Source of the DNA: Marthasterias glacialis
Taxonomy: Eukaryota; Echinodermata; Asteroidea; Forcipulatida; Asteriidae
Assembly (NCBI GenBank): GCA_911728455.2
Contig: OU452222.1
Location: 15,231,201-15,295,200, forward strand
Direction: 5' to 3'
Length of the DNA: 64,000 bases
Under the pieces are notes generated by a model, which saw nothing but the letters and a program-made list of their open reading frames with translations, was not told the DNA's origin and did no database searches. Both the position numbers and the translations under genes were made by a program. This document shows, one piece after another, positions 50,823-61,680 of the stretch (position 1 is its first letter; each line of letters opens with the position of its first letter).

Positions 50823-51070
50823 TGTTTTTACCTGCAGTTAGCTCCAGTCTTGCATCAAAAAATCAAAATTCGTCGACATCTAACAACATCTTCAACCCAG
50901 AAACGGCAAGGTAGCCGTGATGCTGCAAATACCCTTTAAACACATCTGCAAGGGATTTTTGTACACAGGGCTGTCAATAAGGGAAAACAAGAGTGTTAGA
51001 ATGGCAAAATCGTCCCTAATGTTGTCAGGATCTGGACAAGCATGACACTGGTGGAAAGTGTTATCCTTGG
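50823..51070 (-). repeat. R465 unit, fourth location
   Basis: The core is 50,832-50,970 (139 bp) on the minus strand, with TTGACAG acceptor and GTAAAAAC donor. It shares gtacacagggctgtcaa, gttagctccagtcttgcat and gtt-tcaggatctggacaa with other copies. Reading frames are broken. It is truncated after gtgttatcc. Confidence 0.65.
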
Positions 51071-51425
51071 ATGGGCAAATAGTGGAGTGATTAAAGGGAA
51101 GCAAGTAAAACATAACTTCTGTTGTATAATTAATGTGTATTTATTTCTGTCCCAAATTGTTCATGTGCTTTTACCCATAATGCACTTGCGTGGGTTATAT
51201 TGAATAATGCACTAAGGCTATTAAATCCCTCTCCAAGTTGAATTGAAACTAGCACATCTTAGTCCAAAGTGATAACACAATAAAAACGCAGCCCCTTGAA
51301 AGATTAAGAGGGTAATAACAGACAAAGTTCAATAACAAATCTCCAACAAACAAAGTTCCATTATAAATCTCAAATGAAAAAAGTTCTGTTTCAAAGTCAA
51401 GTTTTCTGTTTGTTTTTTTGACCAG

Positions 51426-51557
51426 CGGTGGCCTGCTCCTACTAACCCGCCTGGTGTGTTTGCAGCAGAGAGCCAGTGGTGGTTTATTGCTTGGATCGCG
51501 CACTCAATGTATGTAGTGACTGAGAGCATCGCAGGAGACCTGCTGCCACCTACCAAG
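51426..51557 (+). CDS. Candidate internal exon, 44 codons, phase 0
   Basis: The plus strand shows a strong acceptor (ctgtttgtttttttgaccag, ending at 51,425) and an excellent donor (accaag/gtaagcc, with the intron starting at 51,558). The 132-bp interval between them is a whole number of codons and is open in the frame that begins at its first base; the other two frames are stopped. The peptide contains FAAESQWWFIAWIAHSMY, possibly part of a membrane segment, then VVTESIAGDLLPPTK. I do not recognise the family. Local base composition is GC-richer than its surroundings. No partner exons were found. An alternative acceptor (gtgtgtttgcag) lies inside the exon. Confidence 0.45.
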
Positions 51558-51640
51558 GTAAGCCACTTAAAACTCCAGTCAGTGTGGCTGCTGAAGGCCA
51601 TCACTTTCTAGCAGCTACAAGTACAACTCTAGTTATCGTA

Positions 51641-52206
51641 TAGTTGTGATAATCGTAACCCTCCATCCGACCGTCCGGTCGGAGACCAGCTACGACCCAA
51701 GACAGGTATTATCCGTGTAACTAGCAGTTTTGACCAGTTTTTGCCAAACTTTCAAAAATCATGACAGACTAAAAACATGGTGTTGATCTTTATTGTATGA
51801 CAACACCATCTGGAACCCTTGCCATGGCTCGTCTGGATGCGTGTTTGATTGGGTCACGCTGATTGGTTGTATTCAAGCAAGTGTGATGTTCAAAATCACT
51901 AGTTGGCCCGCTATGGATTATGGATATAATCGCTCAGTCTTTTGGTAAGTTGTCGTTTTTTTTCGCCAAATATTTCCATGATGTTGTTTTAAGGGTTCCA
52001 GATGACGTTGTCATACAAATAAGATCAACTCAATGTTTTTAGAATGTCTGTCAGGATTTTGGAAAGTGGAAAAAAAGGACGATTCTGATCACGAGTCTGG
52101 CAAAAACTGCTCAAAACTGACCATTACGTGGAAAACATCAATCTTGTCTCGTAACCCTCTGGTCTCCAACCGTCGGGAGGATGGAGGGTTACGATTATCG
52201 CAACTA
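51641..52206. mobile_element. MULE-like MITE 2 (566 bp)
   Basis: Same family as the element at 49,610. The ends are tagttgtgataatcgtaacc and the inverted ggttacgattatcgcaacta. Shared inner blocks include cattgttt/ttgatctttattgtatg and gattgggtcacgctgattgg. Flanking 9-mers are gttatcgta (51,632-51,640) and gtttttata (52,207-52,215), which agree at six of nine positions. This would be a decayed target duplication and suggests an older insertion than MITE 1. It lacks the nested microsatellite segment and has no ORF. Confidence 0.85.
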
Positions 52207-52215
52207 GTTTTTATA

Positions 52216-52959
52216 CAGCTCCGTCAGGGTCACTGTCACTATGTCAGCTTTGACAGTTCAGAACCACATTAGATAGCATGGTTACATTTAGCCCCATACA
52301 TTGTGCCAATACGCTGGACTACCTCCAATTCTTGGCCCAACGAACCCAATTCTCCAAAACCAGACATCAACTTTCGAATTGAAACTTACTTTTTTGGCAA
52401 ATGTTTCCCTAAATGATCGGTTGGTCTTTGCTGGAAGCGTCTGGAGAACATTTCTGCAAGCCTCCCTCCCCTTGGTGCGATAACTCCTAGGCTTTTGGTG
52501 GAATTTTATGACAAATCTCCATGCTGGTATATTTTAGAAGCCCATGTCAATGACGTCATCGTAGCCATGATGGGTGCTGTTGCACTGTACAGCGAGAGGG
52601 GGTCAGACTCCTGTGCTAGTCTTTATTCCAGCAGTCTTCTTGCGACATTCACCTGAAAGTGGGGACATGAAAGTTTCGAGTAGCAGTAAACTCTCTTGGA
52701 TGTGCTGACTGATTGAATGCATTACCCGAGAGAGATGAGTGAGTGACATCATGGAGGTACAAAATGGTCACACCGTCTGTTTGCATTGGGCGACAAGATC
52801 AAAGTTTACTTAAATTCCAGGGATATAAAGTGACAGCTGGATACGGCATTTTAGCTTTTCTGTGTTTAAATGTAGGTACTGCAAAACAACGATGGGCTTC
52901 GAGATACAGCCATAGTAAAAATATGTCAGTGCCGCCGCTCAAAACCAGCACCGACCATG
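52216..52959. other. Low-copy DNA, no gene recognised
   Basis: No convincing exon. A CRE-like tgacgtcat occurs near 52,551. The words ggataca-catttta near 52,840 resemble part of the element at 45.1 and 58.4 kb, perhaps a small fragment of it. Confidence 0.35.
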
Positions 52960-55162
52960 CCGACTTTCATCACAGTTCGATACACACAGAGTGAAGTACA
53001 TGTCTAGTCAGGTCGTTGTTTCGGCCTTGGTCGTGCGTGGTTCTAATGTGCAATGAACATTACTTACGTGTTTCAGTGGTCATTGTTTTCGCTGTTTTTA
53101 GCTCCCCTTCGGACCGAACAACCACTCTACAACTCCTCCTCCGTCAGCCCAGCACACACGAGTTACAAATTAGTTACTATAATAACATTAAAATAATATT
53201 TACCATTTTTCCTTGTGCTTAATGATCAGTCATTTCAACACCAACCTTGGCCGGCATGGTATACCTGGGCACTTATACAAATGGATAAAAGCGCCCTCTG
53301 TAGTGGGAATAGGGGCAGCCTTAATCTTCTCCGAGAATTTAAAACCCCAGTTCAACACTTATGTAAAGAGGAAAAACATAAATGTTCACAGATTTACATA
53401 TACCTTACATGGTAGCAAGATAATGATGGTAGAAAAGTTTCCTTGAAATAGTTTTTAATTTTAATTTTTTTTAATTTAATAAATGAAATAAGTTCCAACA
53501 ATAGTTTTTGTTTCGGTGAAATGAAAACTCTATAAAAATGCAAACAAAATTGCTCAATGCATTTTTACCGCTTTCTCTCAAATGAAAGAATGCCAAATGA
53601 GCTAAACCAATTCACTGGTTGGTTTTATAACAAATATCTTGATTTGTGCAAAAATGTACAGTCAGTTTACCAATGTTGAGCTGGAATTTTAACAATCAAA
53701 TAAAAAATCACATGTTTTTATAGGTGCCGAGATAGAACTGAATTAACTTTGAGGGGATTATACCAGTTGAGCATTAGTTCGTAATGTCTGTTGTTCAAGA
53801 ATTTTAGACATCATTGTCCTTCTTCACGGCCAACTTAATGTTCATATACAGGTACCTCTACACTGGACAAATACCTGCACAGTTTGTATAAAAGATGACC
53901 AAGTCTTAGATCTAAAGCAAGATCTGAAAATAAAATACAATTTCCACAGAATAATCGTAGTCCTGATCATCCTGAAAGTGCGATCAGTTATTATACCGTC
54001 CCCTGCTAGTTCTAGATTAATACAGTTCTTTCACATGGGGTGTGATATTTTGTTTATCTGACGGTTATTTGGCGGCCACATTCTGCCGCAACAAAAAATC
54101 TGACAGCTGCCTAAAAACTTCATTATCAAACCAAGCGACAAAACACAAAATAATAATTAGCGGGAAGAAGCAATAAATATAAGTTGTTGTAGCTTAAAGT
54201 TTGTTCTTTACCTGTGCCTATAAGGGCTCCTGACAATGTCATATTTACCTCCAAAATCTCAGTATTTCCCCCAAGAAGCTAATATCCTGGGTCAAGTTAA
54301 ATGAAAAGGCATCGGTGTAGGCTCTTTACTGAGTTATTTAAGAGCATAAAATTAAACCCTGGTAATGGACCCATAATTTGATAAAATGGATTTGATTTTT
54401 TGTTTATTTCAAATGTTTGCCTTGTTTTCAGGCTTAAAAATTAAGCAGGCATCTTCAGTAATGCCATCTTGTATGATGGTACCTATGACATCTTTCTTTG
54501 CAGAAAAGTGTTGTTTACCCCCAATATACAGCTAATATCCTGTCTCAAGTTGGATAAAAAGGCATCAGTGAGTAGTGTCTACTGCATAATTTGAGAGCAT
54601 AAATTTGCTCTTGAATATTTAACGCAAATTTTATTAAAACATGCTGGCCTTGCCACCCCTTAAGATTTTCAAATATTTTGACTGACCTCATTTTTAAGTT
54701 CGATTTTATGAATGAAGCTGGCATCCTGACTGACGACATTTCACATGACTTGCCTATTGCATATTTCATAGTAAAAATAACCCACACACATTTGTAATTT
54801 TGGGGTAACATTAATGTCATATTTCCCCCACATATTGAAATAATAGTTCCCTAGAAGCAGCTTCTAGTGATTCTCAGACGGCTCACAGAAAAACAGTCAA
54901 TGAAACATTGTTGCAATTTTTTGGCACAGTTAAACCACTGCATTTAATTCAACTCCTATTTCCAATTCCAACATGTGCAAAAGGCACTATAAAAGCATTA
55001 ACTTCTATAAATTGTGTTGTTAATTAAAGACAAAACACAGGGCAGGATAGGGTTGGTTGAGAGTCATCGCTATAACTCATGTTTATCATAAATGCTATTT
55101 TAGTAGATACGACCTTGTTACACAGACATAACGATATATTGGTTTGATACACTAGGTTGAGC
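52960..55162. repeat. Dispersed 2.3-kb repeat, copy 2
   Basis: Direct-orientation partner of 18,958-21,392. It begins at an apparent empty site of the 18.7-kb MITE (catcacagttcgatac joined to acagagtgaag). It contains an extra segment near 54,050-54,200 and lacks others, so copies have diverged by indels as well as substitutions. No RNA genes or intact ORFs were recognised. Confidence 0.85.
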
Positions 55163-55301
55163 ATGGGGGATCAACCGTGTTAAACAGACTGTACATGGAA
55201 CTCAATAACTTCATCTATTTGTAAAATACAATGGATCATCATAAAAAAGTGTATAATACGCATAACAGCTCTATGCATTATGCCAAGTATAATGACATTC
55301 T

Positions 55302-55460
55302 TTAGAATCCCTCAACTACATCTAAATAATCCCCTGATGCAACCAGAGCATAAGGCCCAAACAATAAAGTATAGACAGTAAGTATTAAAGACCATTCACA
55401 ATCATCATCGATCAGTATTTCCCCTAGCTGTTGAGCTGAGAGATCTGGTAAGAATTGAAA
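55302..55460 (-). other. Possible terminal exon, weak
   Basis: On the minus strand, after an acceptor-like tcttgtcagtttgcag (ending near 55,471), an open frame reads LPDLSAQQLGEILIDDDCEW and stops at 55,302. The peptide has plausible composition but no recognised domain. The first ATG (55,520) lies upstream of the proposed acceptor. Coding status is doubtful. Confidence 0.2.
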
Positions 55461-55704
55461 TTGATGCAGCCTGCAAACTGACAAGAGTGCAACACTCACA
55501 CAAATGCCTGATGATTCCATCTACACAATCCAAATTGTGACTTGTTGATGCATGGAGGTCAAGGAAAATGCCCATAAATGAAACAACATTAACATTTTTG
55601 CCAATATTATTTCCTTTATGACAAATCTGAGAGAGGTGGTCACTCAAAGGAGATGGGTGGTCACTCAAATGAGCAAGTTGGGCTGCCTCACTCTTGGAAG
55701 TGCA

Positions 55705-56040
55705 GGCAGTGCTGTAACTAGGGTAAAATCATAGGGGGCACAAGAGGGCATCATTTGTTTTCTAGGGGGCACTTTTGGCCAATTAAAACTGTTTAATAAA
55801 TTAGCCCCTTTTCAGTGTTTTCTGATGTGTGAAAGTAAAACAAAATACATTATGTGTGTAAATAATTCAAAATAGTTCTAAAAACATTGAAACTTCTATG
55901 TAAAAGCTCATAAAATGCAACATTTTATTCCGCTAATTTTAATCTCAAAAGTCCAGGATTCAAATAGGGGGCACAGACATCAGTTGATGGTGCACATATC
56001 CACCACCCTGCCCCGGTCCGTGCTCCCCCTTAGTAAAGTC
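55705..56040 (+). repeat. Dispersed G-rich repeat, copy 2
   Basis: Partner of 40,361-40,720. It starts with gtgctgtaactagggt, followed by two agggggcac words, then ttttaatctcaaaagtccag and gattcaaatagggggcac. The left boundary is clearer here than in copy 1. Confidence 0.6.
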
Positions 56041-56061
56041 ATTATTTGCAGGAGGGAAACA

Positions 56062-57345
56062 CTACTCAATGATTTCAGTTGAATCGTTGATTTGCTAGAG
56101 TCAGGAGACATTTAATGCGATCAAACAGCACAAAGATGACAGTGTATCGTGACTGGCCTCCACTGATTTGAGTCTCAATCTCTCTCAAGGAGCATGTTGC
56201 TCAGACAGCTAACTGCATCAATCTGGAGCTGGGTTATAAAGAATTGACATTATTTCATTATCTACATTGATCAGTTGCAAAAAATCACAAAAACAAAGTA
56301 TAGTCTTGAAAAAATGTAATTTCTTTCAAACTACAAGGAGATTCATTTATGAGTATCATCCAAAAGGATTGGATTTGTTGTTAAGAATCTGCATGACATT
56401 TTTGAATAAGCTGTTTTATCTAGGCTTAATGCAAAAATGTTAAATTCCATCCACCCACTCCATTACGAAGTGGTTGCTAACAGATCGAGTAGACTCTGAC
56501 AATAGACAAGATAGAATTCTAGATGAACAAGTAAACTGACCAGACACCATCTTGGAAAAATGACCATGCTTTTGGGCAAAATGGGGTCATTTTGAGAGGG
56601 TTAGTGTACAACAAATGCACCAGGTTGGGAGTCAACAACCCCTGGGCCTTGATATTAGACCATTATCAACAAACCATAAAAGCAGTGACCTTTGAATGGT
56701 GGATGGATTTAGAGAGAAAATTGTGGTTTTATATTTTATTAATGAAGCTCAGCGCAAGGTCTTTTCTTGTCTATTTTGTGTAGTGCACCCAGCTACAGTC
56801 AGTAATATCTATGGTTCCTGGTTCAAGATTATAAACTATCACTTTTTTTCTTTACAAACAAATAAGGATCTTTGCAAAAGGTAGGTTGTCAGGCTTGGGA
56901 AAAACCTGGAAGCCTGGTAATTTAAAAATATCCGGATTAGGATCTTTGTGAAACACAGAGTTTCCAAGTTCGGTCTTTGAAAAAAAAACACCTTGAAGCC
57001 TTGTAATTCACGTGTGCTGTTTCAAAAGAAGGTGGATGAGGTTCTTTGAGAAATGCAGGTTTTCTTCTGTTCAGGCTCTGAAAAACCTGAAAGCCTAGAA
57101 TGGAGAGAGAGTGGGCCACCCTACTTTGGAACCGGCAGGGGGAAAGACTTTTCAATGTTTTTCGGTTAGAATCAGCGATTTCCTAGAGTCACAAGACGAT
57201 TAATATGACGGAGATGAACAAATGTAGCGTGACTGACCTGGACTAATTTGAGTCTCCATACTTTCTGGTTGTCTCAATGAGCATGTCACTCAAACAGCTA
57301 ACAACATCCATCTGGAGCTGGGTTATAAAGAATAATGTATACATT
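56062..57345 (+). repeat. Pair of 240-bp repeats flanking 0.9 kb
   Basis: 56,062-56,290 and 57,150-57,345 share in order tcgttgatttgctagagtca or a variant, gcgtgactg-cct/ctggactaatttgagtctc, gagcatgt-ctca-acagctaac and atctggagctgggttataaag. Between them, three loose copies of ggct-tgaaaaacctg-aagcct recur at 80-90 bp (56,893, 56,970 and 57,063). No ORF of interest. Origin unknown. Confidence 0.55.
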
Positions 57346-57949
57346 ATTTCATTATTTGAAATGTAATCATTACCTGAAACTACTGACAATGACATTGTAA
57401 ATTTGAAAAATCTTCCAAACTACAAGTAAACCCACTCATATGATCCAAAAATATGCAAGTTAAGGATCAATAGCATGGTGTAATTGCTGGACTAAAAAGC
57501 CAGTAGTTTCAAATTATATTTACAGGTTAAAAAGGTCTGAGACTGGAATCCAACTATTAGGAGGTATGTTGAAAAGACGGCACTTGATGGGAACAGTATC
57601 CTAAGTATTTCTCCTTTTTTTCAAAATCATATCTGACACAATTGTACCACCATATTAACCGGCATCATCCCCTGCGTATTTCAGGTTAGTGTACATTAAG
57701 TATAAACAATTTTACCATTAGCTGATTGGAAACTGGGTTCACTAGGATTTGAGTTGTTTGGAAAATGAGCGAGTTGGTTGGAGTACGAATTGACCAAAAT
57801 GAGCATGAGTTGGTTAAAGCATGGAGGAAGGAATCTCATCCATGTATAGAGTATGAGTTGGTTGGAGTACTATGATGAGTTGACCTGTTTCCTGCCAGAA
57901 GACAAGGCCATGACTGAAAACGTTATGATCAGCCGACTTTTGGAGACTT

Positions 57950-58445
57950 TGTATCATTGCAATGATATTATAATTATGGCATTATGCATGCACTGAAGAG
58001 GCAAATTAATGAGAAATGTACTGAAGTTGCTTACCGCTTTGATGTTGTGAAAGTTCACTTCCGAATAAGATAGCTCCTCTTTAACTTCTAGATTATTCTT
58101 GTGAGTGGTCAGACCATACCATACATGTAGTGCAACAACCACACTTTACTTCTGTATAGATCCCTGCCTACACTGCTGTTAAGTGCTGCTGAACCTGATG
58201 ACTGCATGGTTTTGCTTTGGGCCTAAAAACATCAGTTTGGAGGACAAAAGATGATCATGAGTACAGTTAAGGGAAAGTTTTTGTATCCGACTACCACTTT
58301 TTGGATGCATTATGTCAATGTTTATTATCAAAGTTTCTAGATAGGTAAGTATAGAATGATACCTAAATTACTCATGGAGTTTATGTGGCAGATCAGATAC
58401 AACATTTTAGCTTAATTATGTGCCTGTTTATTCATCTTTGATTAT
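57950..58445. repeat. Second copy of the 44-45 kb DNA element, partial
   Basis: Begins with ttatggcattatgcatgcact, like 44,085, and has gagaaatgtactgaagt, like 44,160. From 58,203 it follows 44,810-45,218 closely (ggttttgctttgggcctaaa; tttggaggaca; gatacaacattttagc; gtgcctgtttattcatcttt). The left inverted arm and the nested palindrome are missing. This confirms that the 44-45 kb sequence is a dispersed element. Confidence 0.65.
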
Positions 58446-58916
58446 TCCTATGTAATTATAAACTTATTTATTCATTTTGTTAAACACATTAAAGATGTAT
58501 GATCCATGCTCAAGCCAATGTGACCTTGAAAATTAATCCAATTGTTGAAATAATTTTTTTAAGATGGCCAAAGTTATTTACTTCCAAATAAAATTATCTA
58601 GCAACAATTACAGAGTACTTAGATGTCAACATTTTTTTTCAAGCACAAATCACATCAGCACAGATCATCTTTAAAGCATATGCATTGTTCAAGAGGCCAA
58701 TCAGCAGCTTGTAATGTTAAACCCTTAAACATTAAGGTACTTTAATTTCTTCAAATTATAAAAACTTTTAGTTGGTGTTTTTAGTTTGGAAATATTGCAA
58801 GAGGCATCAAACCTCTTTCTGTTTTTAGTTTAAATGCTGCTAATTGCCCTTTCGTCAAATTCATGACTCATCAGTTGAACTTGCATTGAACTGAATTTAT
58901 GTTTGATTGATTTTTA

Positions 58917-59240
58917 AAAAGGCAAAAAAAGTGCATGTGTAAAGAGTGACCACCACAAACAATTATCAAATTATAACATTTAACAATAAATAACATACAA
59001 AATAAATAACATTTAAAAAGGCCAGAACATTGTAAGTTGAGTGACCCCCTCGAAAAATTATTACAAAAACATAACATTTAAAAATGAACTAAATAATATG
59101 CACAGAACACTTAAGTAACATCCAAAAAGGCAAGAAATATGCAAGAGTAAAGACTGACCCCCTTGACAAATTATTTACAGCTATATTTACAGAATAAATA
59201 ACCCAACAGTAACCTAAAAGGGCAAGGTATTTGTTTCATA
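58917..59240. repeat. Degenerate tandem repeat of about 100 bp
   Basis: Four starts of a unit beginning aaaggca/ccag at about 58,919, 59,018, 59,128 and 59,220. Each of the first three is followed by gtaaaga-tgaccccc-like words, an attattaca block and aaataacat-aaa. Spacing is 92-110 bp. AT-rich, no gene. Confidence 0.55.
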
Positions 59241-59419
59241 AGAAATACAAAATTTAATTATTTAATACTACAAAAAGTGATTAAAATAATATAACATAGA
59301 TGTTTTACACTGAAGTAATCAACTTCTGCACAGCTCCCCCGCTCATCTGAAACAGAAAGGAAGCGAAAAAGACTAAGTACACTTCAAGCAAAAGAATATG
59401 GCAGACTTATCTGAAAAAA

Positions 59420-59517
59420 GTATGGAGGGCAAAGTGTGACAGGTTTGTTAAACCATTCCTTGCACTGCTGACACTGCACCACTCTGTCATCCAGTCCTTC
59501 TGATTGCCTGCAAAAGA
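59420..59517 (-). CDS. PHD-finger-like exon fragment
   Basis: On the minus strand a strong acceptor (catcttcttcttttgcag) ends at 59,518. The frame that follows reads RVVQCQQCKEWFNKPV. The C-x2-C-x2-W-F signature matches the core of PHD fingers, which bind histone tails; the usual His after WF is replaced by Asn. The preceding Cys pair would lie on an upstream exon. It lies just downstream of two integrase fragments on the same strand. PHD-like fingers riding on integrase-type transposons are one explanation, and a piece of an unrelated chromatin gene is another. The 3' border is unclear. Confidence 0.4.
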
Positions 59518-59599
59518 AGAAGATGTCAACTACTGATATCTGCTTTACACCTTCACTTGCAGTTTGCTTAACCTGGGAATTAACAAAGGCAAAAATTGA

Positions 59600-60205
59600 A
59601 GGCATCATGGAAACTATTGTTCATGAAGTAAAGTCTGAAGCAAAAGCTACCTCCAGTCATTTGCTGTAGAAGTCAATGGCAACTATAGTGAACCGTGTTC
59701 AAAGGGGCCAGTTATGTCAATCACAATCTTTTGCCATGGCCCTTCTGAAAGTGGTATGGGCTGTAATGGAGTGTTCTGGTTGCGTGCAGTTTTATCACTT
59801 GTTTACCATGCGTAACAGCTGCAAGTGGCAGCCTCTACCATACAGTCCATGCAAGGCCACCATATACAGCATTCCCAGAGTCCTTGCTTACATTGTACAG
59901 TGCCTTGATGTGCTTCATGAGCGAGGAGAATTAGATTGCATTTCATCGTCACAGGTATCACAAAATGATCACAAGCATGAAACAATATCTACAATCCAAA
60001 ATTCATCAAGAATCATCGAGTATGACTATAATGCTTGCCTAATGATTTTCTTGTTTGGCCAATCATTATCCCAATATTATGAAATCACTTGCTGAAGTGT
60101 ATCATCGGCTAGAACAGCTTGTTGTAGGTCTGCTTTATCAACTGTAGTAGTCAGTAGAATCACATTAATGGATTGTATAATGTCTTCCTTGTCACCATCC
60201 TCAAT
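59600..60205 (-). pseudogene. Ty3/Gypsy pol fragment: linker, H2C2 zinc finger, start of integrase core
   Basis: Reading down the minus strand there is, first, a linker open from 60,205 to about 60,065 with KADLQQAVLADDTLQQVIS. Then, after frameshifts, comes the integrase zinc-binding domain at 59,985-59,803, with HFVIP, LAHEAHQGTVQCKQ, WWPCMD and CSCYA. Last is the start of the catalytic core at about 59,760-59,640, with PWQKIVIDITGPFE and IVAIDFYSK. The first catalytic Asp (IDITGPF) is kept. At least four in-frame stops and two frameshifts make it non-functional, and the core ends before the second Asp. The spelling differs from the neighbouring intron-bearing integrase, so these are two different lineages lying end to end. 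Confidence 0.8.
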
Positions 60206-60232
60206 TGATGTATCAGTGTGTTATGGTATTAC

Positions 60233-61126
60233 CTTAATATAGTTCTCCCAATCGTCCTGCCGAGTGTCTGATTCAACCACTCATCAAGGCCATTTGTCTG
60301 GGGTGGTGTGCAGCTGAACTCACACGATGGCAGATACCCCATTGCTGGTACAAGTCCTCAAACAGCTTTGGGAAAAAAAAAACATTCAAAGTTTAAGACT
60401 AATTGAAGTTGTAAAAAGAGACTGTTTTTTTTCCATCCTAGTTTTTCGTGTGTACAAGTGTATAACTTTACCTGGTTACCGAATTCTCTCCCATGATCAG
60501 AAAGGCAGTCTTTTGGTGCATCATTCCTGCAATGAGAAAAAGTGAGCTGATGTTACACATTGAAATATAAATAGATACACACACAAGTTACGTCTTGGAA
60601 ATGACCCCACCAGCAATAAAAATTATTTGAGGCACTTTGACACACTCATGGCATCCTTTCACCGGATCGGCATCACCTCAGGCCACTTGGTGTAATATTC
60701 TGTAGCAGTTAGGACCTACCGATTGCTAGCCTTTGATTCCTTGAATGGGCAAATCAGATTAATACCAATCATCACCCAGGGCTCGACCACAGGGATGGGT
60801 TGAAGTTCACAGGCAGTAAATTTGATCTTCTCCGTCCCCATCTGGTGCACTGTAGAATCTACAACAATAACAAATAGTTCATTAGGACAAAAAATATTAT
60901 TTGATGGCAGTGGCAAGAAATTGCTGTCCATACCAAAGAAAAAGAGACATTACGTTTGTTTCATCTGTTTTATTCCAGATTACTTTTTTGGGGTATTTAG
61001 TTAAGTTTCAGTTACATCTGTCAACACTGTCACATTACTTACCCATTCATTCACATCTTTCACTATAGTCTGCCAGCAGAACCACACCTCAATCTTTAGA
61101 TGGGTCTTTTTTGCCCAAATCGACAC
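60233..61126 (-). pseudogene. Intron-interrupted Gypsy/Ginger-type integrase
   Basis: Four minus-strand pieces of a DDE integrase align to the family only if three GT-AG segments are skipped. Piece 1, 61,043-61,126: end of the H2C2 finger (VWFCWQTIVKDVNEW), donor gtaagt. Piece 2, 60,606-60,858: LQPIPVVEPW, GINLICPF, then TATEYYTKWPEV. Piece 3, 60,472-60,526: SDHGREFGNQ, acceptor ttctcattgcag and donor gtaaag. Piece 4, 60,233-60,365: WGICHRVSSA, then NGLDEWLNQTL. Proposed introns are 184, 79 and 106 bp. The first catalytic Asp is Asn (GINL); the second Asp (SDHG) and the Glu (LDEW) remain. Three stops in piece 2 and a 1-base frameshift before QTNG in piece 4 mark it as dead. Introns inside the core argue against a fresh LTR retroelement and for a Ginger-type DNA transposon or a once-domesticated integrase. 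Confidence 0.75.
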
Positions 61127-61484
61127 CTAAAGGTTGAGTTTTGGCACTTCCAGAAGATATCATTTCGTCCCTTGTCAAAGATGACTAGTTGTCTCTCTGC
61201 TCTTTTCCAGCTGTAGTAGAAGAGCTCGTTGCCAGCAAGTCATTTCAACATCGAAAAGTTTTCAAACGAAACTTTACAGTTCAAAAATAAAGTAACTGAT
61301 TGTCAGTTGTGCAATTTGAAGGTTATTATCACGTGACAGTTCCTCTGCAGTAACACGTCGTCCTCCGTAGAAAATTGCAGTACAGTACATTACAATTGTT
61401 TAATTGACTGCTGATGATGGAGAGGCTTGGTATCACCTTGGTATATTGAAGACGGCTAGGATGCGTTGTTTGAAGGAGATATTA

Positions 61485-61598
61485 CTTGGCTTGTTGATTC
61501 TTGGCCTCTGACGGCTTGCCCATTGGCAGCGAGCCATTGAGGTTTGAAGGTGCACTTCTGCAGCATTTGGTGATGTGCTGTCCTTCCTCGCCACAAGT
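61485..61598 (-). CDS. Zinc-knuckle-like exon downstream of the gag-like ORF
   Basis: After an acceptor-like ttttcatttgacag ending at 61,599 the minus strand reads TCGEEGQHITKCC and stays open to a stop near 61,485. It resembles the nucleic-acid-binding CCHC knuckle at the C-terminus of Gag (C-G-x2-G-H-x4-C), with Gln at the usual His position and the first Cys on a missing upstream piece. The location, 80 bp after the capsid ORF, fits the C-terminal part of the same protein, so gag may be spliced too. I could not find a donor that joins the two in frame. Confidence 0.45.
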
Positions 61599-61680
61599 CT
61601 GTCAAATGAAAACTCAATGACTAGAAGGTAACTGGTCTTTTCTCGATTGTTTAGATGGGCCTGGTGCTTTAGAAATCTGC

